Positions 33,330 through 45,814 of a stretch of DNA of 64,000 nt are shown here, in pieces; within the stretch, counting starts at the first letter, position 1, and each line of letters begins with the position of its first letter. The notes under the pieces are model-generated. The model made no database searches and was not told the DNA's origin. It saw only the letters and a list, made by a program, of their open reading frames with translations. Source of the DNA: Streptomyces sindenensis (GTDB lineage Bacteria; Actinomycetota; Actinomycetes; Streptomycetales; Streptomycetaceae); contig NZ_BMSG01000008.1 in NCBI RefSeq assembly GCF_014649035.1, forward strand, positions 145,240 through 209,239, read 5' to 3'. The position numbers and the translations under genes were made by a program.

Positions 33330-33333
33330 CGCT

Positions 33334-33426
33334 GTGTACGGCCGAGTGGTTCGCCGGGTGCGGTCGTGCGTACGGCGTGTGCGGCCGAGTGGTTCGCTGT
33401 GTACGGTCGTGCGTACGGCGTGTACG
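33334..33426. repeat. 43-bp tandem repeat, two copies plus a partial
   Basis: Copies start at 33334 and 33377 and a seven-base third start (GTGTACG) at 33420. The unit contains GGCCGAGTGGTTCGC and GGTCGTGCGTACGGCG; copies differ at only a few positions. It lies immediately after the chiC terminator. It has no coding potential I can support. Confidence 0.75.
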
Positions 33427-33490
33427 CCCCGCTACGCCACGTTCCCCCTCCCCGGACTTCGTCCGGGGGCCCTTCCAGCGGGGCCGCGGA

Positions 33491-33937
33491 TCAGGCCACG
33501 TTGACCCGCTGGCCGGGCGGTGCCGCCTCCAGCCAGGCGAGGAAGCCGGTCAGCGCGTCCTCGCTCATCGCCAGCTCCAGGCGCGTCCCCCGGTGGAGAC
33601 AGCCGAGCACGACGGAGTCGGACAGCAGCGCCAGTTCCTCCTCGCCCTCCGGCATCCGGCGGGCGATCACCTCGATCGCAGAACGCTCCAGGCCCCGGCG
33701 GGGGCGAGGAGCGTAGGAGAAGACCCGGAACCAGTCGACGCGGTCACCGCTGTAGCGGGCGACCCCGTACACCCAGCCTTTGCCGAGGGAGTCCGGTTCC
33801 TCGGAGACGTCCCAGCGCAGACTGCAGTCGAAGGTCCCTCCGGACCGCTGGATCAGCCGCCGGCGCAGACCGAAGACGAACAGCCCCAGCAGGACCACGA
33901 TGACGACGGACAAGCCCACCCACAACGCGAGGACCAT
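33491..33937 (-). CDS. DUF2550 family membrane-anchored protein
   Basis: 148 residues. ATG 33937 (MVLALWVGLSVVIVVLLGLF) has GGAGG nine bases upstream. One N-terminal membrane span (about 2-22) is followed by a basic stop-transfer (RRRLIQRSGG) and a soluble domain of about 115 residues with GTFDCSLRWDVSE and RGLERSAIEVIARRMPEGEE. The DUF2550 family is found next to the ATP synthase operon in many actinobacteria and has no known function. Co-directional with atpC but beyond a hairpin, so perhaps separately transcribed. Confidence 0.85.
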   Translation of the reverse strand: MVLALWVGLSVVIVVLLGLFVFGLRRRLIQRSGGTFDCSLRWDVSEEPDSLGKGWVYGVARYSGDRVDWFRVFSYAPRPRRGLERSAIEVIARRMPEGEEELALLSDSVVLGCLHRGTRLELAMSEDALTGFLAWLEAAPPGQRVNVA

Positions 33938-33999
33938 CTCCACCGACCTCCTCGCATCGTCGAGTAACGAACACCGCAACCGTATTGCACCTGCATCGC

Positions 34000-34046
34000 C
34001 TCAGCCGCGACACGGCTGGATCGCTCCAGCTCGGGCCGCGGCTGAG
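34000..34046 (-). terminator. Branched hairpin after atpC
   Basis: CTCAGCCGCG (34000-34009) pairs with CGCGGCTGAG (34037-34046); inside, CTGGA-TCGC-TCCAG (34016-34029) forms a second hairpin. It lies 24 bp downstream of the atpC stop. No U tract follows on the minus strand, so termination of the atp operon may be partial. Confidence 0.6.
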
Positions 34047-34070
34047 TAAAAACATCTGTCAGTGGGGGTG

Positions 34071-34445
34071 CTAGCGCACCGCCACCGCGCGCAGACGGAT
34101 CTCGGCGCGCCGCTCGGCGGCAGCGTCGGCATCCGACTTCGCGAGCTCCAGCGCCCGCTCGGCGCGCTCGACATCGATCTCGTCGGCCAGCTCGGCGATC
34201 TCGGCCAGCAGCGACAGCTTGTCGTCCGCGAACGAGATGAATCCACCGTGCACGGCGGCGACGACGGTGCCGCCCTCGCTCGTGCGGATCGTCACCGGGC
34301 CCGATTCCAGCACACCGAGAAGCGGCTGGTGACCGGGCATGACGCCGATGTCGCCGGACGTGGTACGCGCGACGACCAGGGTGGCCTCGCCGGACCAGAC
34401 ACTTCGGTCCGCGGCGACCAGCTCGACATGCAGCTCAGCAGCCAA
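34071..34445 (-). CDS. atpC: ATP synthase epsilon subunit
   Basis: 124 residues. The N-terminal beta-sandwich ([20 protein letters not shown], then [19 protein letters not shown]) and the C-terminal helical hairpin match F1 epsilon. It couples the central stalk to F1 and inhibits ATP hydrolysis. Last gene of atpIBEFHAGDC, 110 bp after atpD, followed by a hairpin. Start AAG-GGTGGC leader with ATG 34445. Confidence 0.95.
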   Translation of the reverse strand: MAAELHVELVAADRSVWSGEATLVVARTTSGDIGVMPGHQPLLGVLESGPVTIRTSEGGTVVAAVHGGFISFADDKLSLLAEIAELADEIDVERAERALELAKSDADAAAERRAEIRLRAVAVR

Positions 34446-34555
34446 GGGTGGCTCCTCGGGTCACCACCCGGCCGCCCGGCCGGGTGTTGGGTCAATTCTA
34501 CGGGGCGTGGTGAGGGGGGTGGGACCACACCCACCCCCCTCGGTGAGCCGGAGGC

Positions 34556-36915
<2,360 letters not shown>

Positions 36916-36918
36916 CGA

Positions 36919-38490
36919 TCAGCCCTCGCCCAGGAGCTTGCCGTCCGAGGTCTCGAACTGCTGCTTGAAGGCGGCGATCGCGTCGGCGATCGACTGCAGC
37001 GTGTCGTCGGACATCTTGCCGCCCTCGGCGATGCTGGTCAGGAGGTCCTTGCGCTCACGGCGCAGGAACTCCAGCAGCTCGCTCTCGAAGCGACGGATGT
37101 CCTCGACCGGGACGTCGTCCATCTTGCCCGTGGTGCCGGCCCAGACCGAGACGACCTGCTCCTCCATCGGGAACGGGGCGTACTGCGGCTGCTTCAGCAG
37201 CTCGACCATGCGCTTACCGCGCTCCAGCGAGGCCTTCGAGGCCGCGTCCAGGTCGGAACCGAAGGCGGCGAACGCCTCCAGCTCGCGGTACTGGGCGAGG
37301 TCCACGCGAAGCCGGCCGGAGACCTGCTTCATGGCCTTGTGCTGGGCGGAGCCACCGACTCGCGAGACCGAGATACCGACGTTGAGCGCCGGACGCTGAC
37401 CCGCGTTGAACAGGTCGGACTCCAGGAAGCACTGGCCGTCGGTGATGGAGATGACGTTGGTCGGGATGAACGCCGACACGTCGTTCGCCTTGGTCTCGAC
37501 GATCGGGAGGCCCGTCATCGAACCGGCGCCCATCTCGTCGGAGAGCTTCGCGCAGCGCTCCAGCAGACGGGAGTGCAGGTAGAAGACGTCACCCGGGTAG
37601 GCCTCGCGGCCCGGCGGGCGGCGCAGCAGCAGGGACACGGCGCGGTAGGCGTCGGCCTGCTTCGAGAGGTCGTCGAAGATGATCAGGACGTGCTTGCCCT
37701 GGTACATCCAGTGCTGGCCGATGGCCGAACCGGTGTACGGCGCCAGGTACTTGAAGCCGGCCGGGTCGGACGCCGGGGCGGCGACGATGGTCGTGTACTC
37801 CAGCGCACCGGCCTCTTCGAGCGCACCACGCACGGAGGCGATGGTGGAACCCTTCTGACCGATGGCGACGTAGATGCAGCGGACCTGCTTGTTCACGTCG
37901 CCCGAGCGCCAGTTGTCGCGCTGGTTGATGATCGTGTCGACGGCCAGCGCGGTCTTACCCGTCTGACGGTCGCCGATGATCAGCTGACGCTGGCCGCGGC
38001 CGATCGGCACCATGGCGTCGACGGCCTTGTAGCCGGTCTGCATCGGCTCGTGCACCGACTTGCGGACCATGACGCCAGGGGCCTGCAGCTCGAGGGCGCG
38101 GCGGCTGTCGGTCTCGATCTCGCCGAGACCGTCGATCGGGTTGCCGAGCGGGTCGACGACGCGGCCGAGGTAGCCCTCGCCGACGCCGACGGAGAGCACC
38201 TCACCGGTGCGCTGCACCGGCTGGCCCTCCTCGATTCCGCTGAACTCGCCGAGGACGATCGCACCGATCTCGCGCTCCTCGAGGTTGAGGGCGAGACCGA
38301 GGGTGCCGTCCTCGAACTTCAGCAGCTCGTTCGCCATGGCGGAGGGCAGACCCTCCACCTTCGCGATGCCGTCGCCGGCAACGCTGACCGTACCGACCTC
38401 CTCGCGCGAGGCCGCGTCCGGCTGGTACGACTGGACAAAGTTATCCAGTGCGTCCCGGATCTCCTCCGGCCGGATCGTGAGCTCCGCCAT
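36919..38490 (-). CDS. atpA: ATP synthase alpha subunit
   Basis: 523 residues. ATG 38490 ([20 protein letters not shown]) fits the family; an upstream in-frame ATG (38577) would include a hairpin-rich spacer. The non-catalytic nucleotide site has P loop [30 protein letters not shown] (Walker B) and the Arg finger region PITDGQ-like [19 protein letters not shown] are present. Separated from atpH by an unusual 140-bp spacer. Confidence 0.98.
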   Translation of the reverse strand: MAELTIRPEEIRDALDNFVQSYQPDAASREEVGTVSVAGDGIAKVEGLPSAMANELLKFEDGTLGLALNLEEREIGAIVLGEFSGIEEGQPVQRTGEVLSVGVGEGYLGRVVDPLGNPIDGLGEIETDSRRALELQAPGVMVRKSVHEPMQTGYKAVDAMVPIGRGQRQLIIGDRQTGKTALAVDTIINQRDNWRSGDVNKQVRCIYVAIGQKGSTIASVRGALEEAGALEYTTIVAAPASDPAGFKYLAPYTGSAIGQHWMYQGKHVLIIFDDLSKQADAYRAVSLLLRRPPGREAYPGDVFYLHSRLLERCAKLSDEMGAGSMTGLPIVETKANDVSAFIPTNVISITDGQCFLESDLFNAGQRPALNVGISVSRVGGSAQHKAMKQVSGRLRVDLAQYRELEAFAAFGSDLDAASKASLERGKRMVELLKQPQYAPFPMEEQVVSVWAGTTGKMDDVPVEDIRRFESELLEFLRRERKDLLTSIAEGGKMSDDTLQSIADAIAAFKQQFETSDGKLLGEG

Positions 38491-38537
38491 CTGGGTTCCC
38501 TGCTCTCCTTGTTGGGCCCGAAGTTTCTTAAGGGGGT

Positions 38538-38592
38538 CTGGGGGCCGACCCCCAGGAATCTTCTGCAATTTCTGCACGGCCCAACCGGGCCG
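38538..38592 (-). repeat. Two hairpins in the atpH-atpA spacer
   Basis: CTGGGGG-CCGA-CCCCCAG (38538-38555) and CGGCCC-AACC-GGGCCG (38577-38592) are perfect stems of 7 and 6 bp within the 140-bp gap. They may attenuate transcription or mark an RNA processing site; no T tract follows. Confidence 0.6.
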
Positions 38593-38593
38593 C

Positions 38594-38626
38594 TGGTCTT
38601 GCTTTGGTCTTGCTCTGGTCTTGCTC
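38594..38626. repeat. Three tandem 11-bp repeats after atpH
   Basis: TGGTCTTGCTT (38594) is followed by two copies of TGGTCTTGCTC (38605 and 38616), ending four bases before the atpH stop codon. Together with the adjacent hairpins it fills the atpH-atpA spacer. Confidence 0.85.
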
Positions 38627-38630
38627 TGTC

Positions 38631-39446
38631 TCAGCCGGCCATGCGACGGGTCGCATCGTCGAGACGCTCCGCCACGGTGCCGTTGATGACCTCGTCACCG
38701 ACGCGCACCGAGACCCCGCCGAGGACCGAGGGGTCCACGTCCAGGTTCAGGTGCATCTCGCGGCCGTAGAGCTTCGCCAGAGCGGCGCCGAGGCGCTGCT
38801 TCTGCCGGTCGCTGAGCGGCACCGCCGAGGTGACGACGGCGACCATGCGGTTCCGGCGCTCCGCGGCGAGCTTGGACAGCGAGTCCAGCCCTGCTTCCAG
38901 GCTACGTCCACGCGGGTGGGTCACGAGGCGGACGATGATCCGCTCGGTGACCGGCTGCGCCTTGCCGCCGAGCAGGCTGCGCAGCAGCTCGCCCTTGGCG
39001 GACGCCGTGGCCGTACGGCTGGTCAGCGCGGAACGCAGCTCCGTGTCGGAGCCGACGATCCGGCCGAACCGGAACAGCTCGTCCTCGACGTCGTCGAGGC
39101 GGCCGCCGCGCTGGGCCGCGGTGAGGTCGGCGGTGTTCGCCAGCTCCTCGACCGAGTCCACCAGGTCACGGGACTGCGACCAGCGGGACCGGACGAGTCC
39201 GGAGACCAGGTCGACGGTCTCGCCGCCGACCTGTCCGCTGAGCAGGCGCGTGGCCAGCTCGGCCTTGCTCTCGCCGCTCTGGGCCGGGTCGGTGAGGACC
39301 CGGCGCAGGGATACTTCGCGGTCGAGCAGCGAGGTGACCGAGGCCAGCTCCTCGGCGAGCTTCGCCGCGTCGACCGACGTGTTGTCGGTCAGCGCGTCGA
39401 GACGCTCGCGTGCGGCAGCCAGTGCTTCGCGGCTCGCGCCGTTCAT
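38631..39446 (-). CDS. atpH: ATP synthase delta subunit
   Basis: 271 residues, the long actinobacterial form (E. coli has 177). The C-terminal OSCP-like motif [20 protein letters not shown] then [20 protein letters not shown] is clear; the N-terminal helices include [20 protein letters not shown]. It joins the peripheral stalk (b subunit) to the top of F1. The start overlaps the atpF stop by four bases. Confidence 0.96.
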   Translation of the reverse strand: MNGASREALAAARERLDALTDNTSVDAAKLAEELASVTSLLDREVSLRRVLTDPAQSGESKAELATRLLSGQVGGETVDLVSGLVRSRWSQSRDLVDSVEELANTADLTAAQRGGRLDDVEDELFRFGRIVGSDTELRSALTSRTATASAKGELLRSLLGGKAQPVTERIIVRLVTHPRGRSLEAGLDSLSKLAAERRNRMVAVVTSAVPLSDRQKQRLGAALAKLYGREMHLNLDVDPSVLGGVSVRVGDEVINGTVAERLDDATRRMAG

Positions 39447-39979
39447 CGGGCCGCCTCGGCCTTCGCCTCGAGCTCGTCGAGGAACCGGTCGACGGTGCCG
39501 CTCTGCCGGGCGTGGTCCTGGAGGGACTCGCCGACGAGCTTGCCGGCCAGGTCGGTGGCGAGCTTGCCCACGTCCTGACGCAGCGCCGAGGACGCTGCCT
39601 TGCGGTCGGCCTCGATCTGGGCATGGCCGGCGGCGATGATCTCTTCGCGCTGCCGCTGACCTTCCGCCTTCATCTCCTGGATGATGACGGCGCCCTGCTC
39701 CTGCGCCTCCTGGCGCAGACGCGCGGCCTCGTGACGGGCCTCGGCGAGCTGGGCCTTGTACTGCTCAAGCACGCTCTGAGCCTCGGTCTGAGCCGCTTCG
39801 GCCTTCTCGATGCCACCCTCGATCGCCTCGCGGCGCTCTTCCAGGGTCTTGTTGATCACCGGAAGCAGCTTCTTCGAGAAGACGAAGAAGACGATGCCGA
39901 AGCAGATCAAGCCGATGACGATCTCGGGCCACACCGGGAGCAGAGGGTCCTGCGCCTTCTCGGCTGCCAGATACATCAT
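39443..39979 (-). CDS. atpF: ATP synthase b subunit
   Basis: 178 residues. ATG 39979 (MMYLAAEKAQDPLLPVWPEI) follows AAGG eight bases upstream. One N-terminal membrane span (VIGLICFGIVFFVFSKKLLP) leads into a long charged coiled coil (KTLEERREAIEGGIEKAEAA onward) that forms the peripheral stalk. Stop overlaps atpH. Confidence 0.95.
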   Translation of the reverse strand: MMYLAAEKAQDPLLPVWPEIVIGLICFGIVFFVFSKKLLPVINKTLEERREAIEGGIEKAEAAQTEAQSVLEQYKAQLAEARHEAARLRQEAQEQGAVIIQEMKAEGQRQREEIIAAGHAQIEADRKAASSALRQDVGKLATDLAGKLVGESLQDHARQSGTVDRFLDELEAKAEAAR

Positions 39980-40016
39980 GGTGGACCTTTCGTCGAATGG
40001 AGCTACAGGCACAACG

Positions 40017-41175
<1,159 letters not shown>

Positions 41176-41375
41176 GGCGCATGGATGCGGCTACCTCGTT
41201 GTGTCGGAGCGGCGGGTGGCCGCAGGTCGGCACCGGACTGGTTCTTACGGTGAGGAGGCGGCGGCCGGGCCCGAAGCCTCGCGATGAGTCATGCGATCGC
41301 CCTGTTGCCCGCGCTCGCACTACCGCAACCGAGACCGGACGATAGCAGCACGTCGAACACGGCTTTATCCCGGCC

Positions 41376-41861
41376 CTACTCGTCACGATCTCCCCCAGCT
41401 CCACCCGCTCGGTTGCGGGTGTCCGCGTCGGGGTCGACGTAGAGAGTCTTGCTCCGCGCGTGCAGCACGGCCTGCGTGGTGATCCACGTGATCACGGCCG
41501 CGACCAGCGAGAGGGCGAAGACCTGAAGATCGAAGAGGGATGTGTTCCGGATGCTCAGGATGAAGATGAGCAGGAGCACGAGCTGGGCCGAGTAGATCAT
41601 CAGCCCCATGCCCTGGAACAGGTGAGGCATGGCCTTGCCGACCCAGTTGAGCGCCAGCAGTCCGAGCGCCATGAAGACGATCACGACCACGCAGCCGACC
41701 GCGGCACCGATCGCCCCTTCGCCGCCGGCGAGCAGACCGCCGACGAGCGTGGCGATGGCTCCCACCGCGGCGGTGGGGGTGGCGATGCGCAGTACTTCGC
41801 GCATGTCGGACTGCATGGCGGCAGCTCCACTGGTCTGAGAGGAGGAATGGGGCGTCGTCAT
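41376..41861 (-). CDS. atpI: ATP synthase-associated protein AtpI
   Basis: 161 residues, four membrane helices (for example PTAAVGAIATLVGGLLAGGE and VVVIVFMALGLLALNWVG). AtpI helps assemble the c ring; it opens the operon. ATG 41861 may be leaderless: TACGCT lies five bases before it (41867-41872, minus strand). ATG 41816, with GTGGAG eight bases upstream, is a real alternative that would give 146 residues. The C-terminus is charged (DPDADTRNRAGGAGG). Confidence 0.88.
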   Translation of the reverse strand: MTTPHSSSQTSGAAAMQSDMREVLRIATPTAAVGAIATLVGGLLAGGEGAIGAAVGCVVVIVFMALGLLALNWVGKAMPHLFQGMGLMIYSAQLVLLLIFILSIRNTSLFDLQVFALSLVAAVITWITTQAVLHARSKTLYVDPDADTRNRAGGAGGDRDE

Positions 41862-42142
41862 GGACGAGCGTAGGCCCGGTCCGCGAGGCGGATTACCAGG
41901 CCAATGGACCGTCTCACTAGGGTCCTTCGGCTCCGTCACCGGGTCTCGTGAACGGTATCACAAACTATTTGATGAGGTCTTTACCTGGAAAGTGTGCCAA
42001 CCGTCACACATGAGGGCTAACACGCGCGCCTGAGCGTCAAACTGAGCGAGATGTCTGATAATGCAGCTATTTGACCAGGGGCTCGCTGCCGCCACTCACA
42101 CGAGCGACGTTCCACGCGGCGCACCATTCACACCACACAGAA
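41862..42142. other. Intergenic region upstream of atpI
   Basis: About 280 bp (344 bp to the next gene if the hairpin is counted). It contains the atpI promoter region, a relatively AT-rich stretch near 41950-42070, and no open frame or RNA gene that I can support. Confidence 0.6.
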
Positions 42143-42174
42143 GGGTCGGTGGTCACGACAGTGACCACCGACCC
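42143..42174. terminator. Terminator of the Lys-rich secreted protein gene
   Basis: A perfect 14-bp stem (GGGTCGGTGGTCAC at 42143-42156 with 42161-42174) with tetraloop GACA, 31 bp downstream of the stop on the minus strand. Confidence 0.85.
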
Positions 42175-42205
42175 ATGTACGCCTAGGCCGTCTCCGGCTG
42201 ACGCG

Positions 42206-42619
42206 TCAGCTGAACTTCACCTTGCCTTCGGCACTCTGAGCCCACGAGCGCCCGGCCTGCACCTTGAAGCAGGTCCCCTTCTTGATCGACTTCTTGAAGG
42301 TGTAGTAGTCGCCCTTCTTCTTCTTGAAAGGGATCGATTCGGTCAGGCCCTTGTGGCCCTTGCACGTGACGAGCCGGAATCCGACGGCGTGGTTCCACCC
42401 CTTCTTCGTCACGGTGTACTTCACCTTGCCGGTCTTCCCCTTCTTGAACTTCTCCGGGGACTCCGACTTTCGGTTCGGATAGAGCGAAACAGTGAACTTC
42501 TTGGTCGCCTTGGCCTCGATCGGCTGCTGAGCAGACAACGTCGACGCCTGGGCGACTCCGGCCCCGAGCAGGCCGCTCATCATCGCTGCCGATGCGACTA
42601 TGCAGGCGAATTTACGCAC
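42206..42619 (-). CDS. Small Lys-rich secreted protein, orphan
   Basis: 137 residues. A clear signal peptide ends AGVAQA-S near residue 26 (MRKFACIVASAAMMSGLLGA at the start). The mature ~111 residues are about one quarter Lys and strongly basic, with alternating beta-like stretches (KFTVSLYPNRK, KVKYTVTKKGWNHAVGFRLV, TFKKSIKKGTCFKVQAGRSW) and two Cys (in LVTCKGHKG and KGTCFKV) that may form one disulphide. I recognise no family. Base composition around it, especially 42620-42800, is lower in GC than the flanks, and it interrupts the conserved atpI-wecA order, so recent acquisition is plausible. A role at an anionic surface (teichoic acid, DNA) is only a guess. Confidence 0.75.
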   Translation of the reverse strand: MRKFACIVASAAMMSGLLGAGVAQASTLSAQQPIEAKATKKFTVSLYPNRKSESPEKFKKGKTGKVKYTVTKKGWNHAVGFRLVTCKGHKGLTESIPFKKKKGDYYTFKKSIKKGTCFKVQAGRSWAQSAEGKVKFS

Positions 42620-42909
42620 AGTTCCCCCTAAAGATAATCTCGGATTACCGCGCCGCGGTCACGGGCTCGGCACGCCAGACGCTATGCGAACGCAACGCGC
42701 ACTTCAATGAGCTTCGGCGCGAACAGCCGGGGGCCCGGAAAGGGAATGCCTTATTCCTCTCTTTCCTCTACCCGCCCGTCCCGGGAAACAGGAAACGCCG
42801 GCACGAAAGAGTGCTGATGGCAGACGTGCTCGCAGAACGACTATCGAAAGCGACGCCGCGGAGACCGCATACCGGCCAATTTCGCTCCGGCTGCCACGTC
42901 GCGCGTCGC

Positions 42910-44199
42910 CTAGAGGCTGCTGTCGACCTTCTGGCGCGAGAGGAAACGCTGACGCTCTCCTACCGCCGTGGCCCCGTTGAGGCCTGCGGTCCGGGCGGCC
43001 TGAGTGTCCTCGACAGCTACCGCCACACTCCGGTGCCGGTAGCGCGGCGGCACGAAGCGGTTGGCCCAGTGCGGGGCGCGCGGGGTGAAGCGCGGCATCA
43101 GCAGGAGGATCAGGCCGATCGCGCTCGCGCCGACGATCATGAAGATGATCCACGTCGAGGCCGAGTGCACCGAGTAGCCGACGGTGCCGAAGGCGATGAG
43201 CGCCGACCAGAAGTACATGATCAGCACGGCCCGGCTGTGCGAGTGCCCGACCTCCAGCAGCCGGTGGTGCAGGTGGCCCCGGTCGGCCGCGAACGGCGAC
43301 TGGCCGTTCCAGGTGCGCCGGACGATGGCCAGGATCAGGTCGGCGGCCGGGATGGCGATGATCGTCAGTGGCAGTACCAGCGGGATGAAGACCGGGAACA
43401 TCGCGTGGGTCGCCCCCCGTTCACTGCCCTCGAAGAAGATCTTCAGGTTGTCCGGGTCGACCTGGCCCGTGATCGAGATCGCGCCCGCCGCCAGCACCAG
43501 CCCGATCAGCATCGAGCCCGAGTCGCCCATGAAGATCCGCGCCGGGTGCATGTTGTGCGGCAGGAAGCCCAGGCACATCCCCATGAGGATCGCCGCGAAG
43601 AGCGTCGCGGGGGCCGCCGCCTCGATGCCGTACCCCATCCAGAGCCGGTACGCGTACAGGAAGAACGCCGCCGACGCGATGCACACCATGCCCGCCGCGA
43701 GCCCGTCCAGGCCGTCGACGAAGTTGACCGCGTTGATCGTGATGACGACCAGCGCCACCGTGAGCAGCGTGCCCTGCCACTGGGTGAGGGCGACCGTGCC
43801 GACGCCGGGGATCGGCAGCCACAGGATCGTGAGCCCCTGGATGACCATGACGGCGGCGGCGATCATCTGGCCGCCGAGCTTGATCAGGGCGTCGATCTCG
43901 AACTTGTCGTCGAGCACGCCGATCAGCCAGATCAGCGCGGCGCCGGAGAGCAACGCCCGTGGCTCGTTGGAAAGTTCGAAAACGCCCTGCAGATTGAACA
44001 GGTGGTCGGCGACGATCAGCCCCGCACACAGCCCGCCGAACATGGCGATCCCACCGAGCCGCGGTGTCGGCTCCCGGTGGACGTCGCGCGCGCGGATCGC
44101 GGGCATCGCCCCGATCGCGATGGCGAACTTACGCACCGGTCCGGTCAGCAGATAGGTCACCGCTGCCGTGACACAGAGCGTCAGCAGGTAATCACGCAC
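42910..44199 (-). CDS. MraY/WecA family undecaprenyl-phosphate sugar-1-phosphate transferase
   Basis: 429 residues, about eleven membrane helices. GTG 44199 (MRDYLLTLCVTAAVTYLLTG) is chosen by family comparison, with GGGGCAG upstream. Signature motifs: LGGIAMFGG, Asp-rich GVLDDKFEID, NAVNFVDGLDGLAAG, FMGDSGSMLIGL and the His motif DRGHLHHRLLEVGHSHSRA. It transfers a hexosamine-1-phosphate to undecaprenyl phosphate to start a cell-wall polymer such as teichoic acid or arabinogalactan-like glycan; WecA-type GlcNAc specificity is likely from the HLHHR motif. The C-terminal ~80 residues are a cytoplasmic tail. Confidence 0.92.
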   Translation of the reverse strand: MRDYLLTLCVTAAVTYLLTGPVRKFAIAIGAMPAIRARDVHREPTPRLGGIAMFGGLCAGLIVADHLFNLQGVFELSNEPRALLSGAALIWLIGVLDDKFEIDALIKLGGQMIAAAVMVIQGLTILWLPIPGVGTVALTQWQGTLLTVALVVITINAVNFVDGLDGLAAGMVCIASAAFFLYAYRLWMGYGIEAAAPATLFAAILMGMCLGFLPHNMHPARIFMGDSGSMLIGLVLAAGAISITGQVDPDNLKIFFEGSERGATHAMFPVFIPLVLPLTIIAIPAADLILAIVRRTWNGQSPFAADRGHLHHRLLEVGHSHSRAVLIMYFWSALIAFGTVGYSVHSASTWIIFMIVGASAIGLILLLMPRFTPRAPHWANRFVPPRYRHRSVAVAVEDTQAARTAGLNGATAVGERQRFLSRQKVDSSL

Positions 44200-44294
44200 G
44201 GGCTGCCCCACAGGTTTCGCCGGCCATCTCAGCCCCACACCCTAGTCTCTGTACAAGGACACCACGGTACGGGTGATGGTTCCCCGTCCCTCGC

Positions 44295-45581
44295 CTACCC
44301 CGGATAGGGAGGGTTCCGCTCCGCCAGTGCCCGGACCTCCGCCGCGATCGGGCTCACGTCGCCCGTCTCCCGTACGGCCGCCCCGAACAGGGCCGCGATC
44401 CGGGCCATGTCCCCGTCGTCCATCCCCTGTGTGGTGACGGCGGCGGCGCCGAGCCGGATGCCCCGGGCGTCCCCGTACGGCAGGGCGCACGTGTCGAGGA
44501 CCATACCGGCCGCCGACAGGCGCTCCCGGGCGGTGCGGCCGTCGACGCCGAGCGGGGCCGGGTCCGCGACGACGATATGGGTGTCCGTGCCGCCCGTGGT
44601 CACCTCGAAGCCCTCCGCCTCCAGGCCGGCTGCCAGCACCCGGGCGTGGGCGACGACCTGGTGGGCGTAGAGCGTGTACGCGGGGGTGGCCGCCTCCCCG
44701 AACGCGACCGCCTTCGCCGCCACCGTGTGCATCTGCGCCCCGCCCTGCGTGAAGGGGAACACCGCCCGGTCGATCCGCTCCGCCAGCTCGGCGCCGCACA
44801 GGATCATGCCGCCGCGCGGACCGCGCAGCACCTTGTGCGTGGTGGCGCAGACCACGTCGGCGTACGGGACCGGGTTCGGCGCCGCTCCCCCGGCGATCAG
44901 CCCCATCGGATGGGCGGCGTCCACGATCAGATACGCCCCGACCTCGTCGGCGATCTCCCGGAACGCCTCGTAATCGGGGTGCCGGGGGTAGGAGATGGAG
45001 CCGCAGACGATGGCCTTGGGCCGGCGTGCGCGGGCCAGGGCGCGCAGCCGGGTGTGGTCGATGAGCCCGGTGCCGGGGTCGACCCCGTAGCCGACGAAGT
45101 CGAACCAGCGGCCGGAGAAGTTGCCCGGCGCCCCGTGGGTGAGGTGTCCCCCGGACGGGAGCCCCATCGCGAGGACCGTGTCGCCGGGGCGCAGCAGCGC
45201 GGCGTAGGCGGCGAGGACGGCGGAGGAGCCGGAGTGCGGCTGGACGTTGGCGTGTTCGGCGCCGAAGAGGGCGGTGGCCCGGCGTACGGCGATGCGTTCG
45301 GCCTGGTCCGCGTGCTCGCAGCCGCCGTGGTGGCGGGCGCCCGGGTACCCCTCGGCGTACTTGTTGGCGAGCGGGGAGCCGAGGGCGGCCAGGACCGCGG
45401 GCGAGGTGAAGTTCTCGGCGGCGATCAGCTGGAGGGTGCCCGCCTGCCGGTCCCGCTCCGCGAGGAGGATCCCGGCGATCTCCGGGTCCTGGCTCAGCAG
45501 CGAGCCGAAGTCCTGGGGCAGGGCGTCGGGCGCGGGCGGCGCGGCCGGGGGTGCGGGTGCGGCGGGAGAGGTGACCGGCAT
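44295..45581 (-). CDS. glyA: Serine hydroxymethyltransferase
   Basis: 428 residues, PLP fold type I. The PLP Lys lies in VVCATTHKVLRGPRGGMILC (usual THKTLRGPRGG, here Val for Thr). LQLIAAENFTSPAVLAALGS and YPGARHHGGCEHADQAERIA carry substrate residues. It converts serine and tetrahydrofolate to glycine and methylene-THF. ATG 45581 starts a Pro/Ala-rich extension of about 25 residues. The divergence from GlyA proper (THKV, GGCEHAD) suggests the second, accessory SHMT that Streptomyces carry at this locus. Confidence 0.9.
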   Translation of the reverse strand: MPVTSPAAPAPPAAPPAPDALPQDFGSLLSQDPEIAGILLAERDRQAGTLQLIAAENFTSPAVLAALGSPLANKYAEGYPGARHHGGCEHADQAERIAVRRATALFGAEHANVQPHSGSSAVLAAYAALLRPGDTVLAMGLPSGGHLTHGAPGNFSGRWFDFVGYGVDPGTGLIDHTRLRALARARRPKAIVCGSISYPRHPDYEAFREIADEVGAYLIVDAAHPMGLIAGGAAPNPVPYADVVCATTHKVLRGPRGGMILCGAELAERIDRAVFPFTQGGAQMHTVAAKAVAFGEAATPAYTLYAHQVVAHARVLAAGLEAEGFEVTTGGTDTHIVVADPAPLGVDGRTARERLSAAGMVLDTCALPYGDARGIRLGAAAVTTQGMDDGDMARIAALFGAAVRETGDVSPIAAEVRALAERNPPYPG

Positions 45582-45774
45582 GGGACGGCTCCGGGCCTGG
45601 AGGTGGGTGCGCCGGCGAGGGGTGCCGGTGTCAGCTCCAACGTACGCCGGGGCGGGGCACCGTGCCCGCTGTCGGAGGGTGCCGTACGCCGGTCGGCGCA
45701 CCGGTGTACGGCGCGGGACGTGCGGGCCGTCCGGTGGGGCCGCGTACGGAGGGCTGTCGCGGCGGCGTGCGGCG

Positions 45775-45814
45775 GTGCGCGCCCGCGTCCGTCAGTGCGC
45801 GCCCGCGTCCGTCA
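45775..45814. repeat. Exact 20-bp tandem duplication over a stop codon
   Basis: GTGCGCGCCCGCGTCCGTCA occurs at 45775-45794 and again at 45795-45814; the second copy contains the stop codon of the phosphatase-like gene (TCA, 45812-45814). Confidence 0.85.

Noticed and set aside
45582..45774. Glycine riboswitch upstream of glyA
   Set aside because: The region shows no tandem aptamer pattern; it is GC-rich with simple GTACGGC-type repeats.
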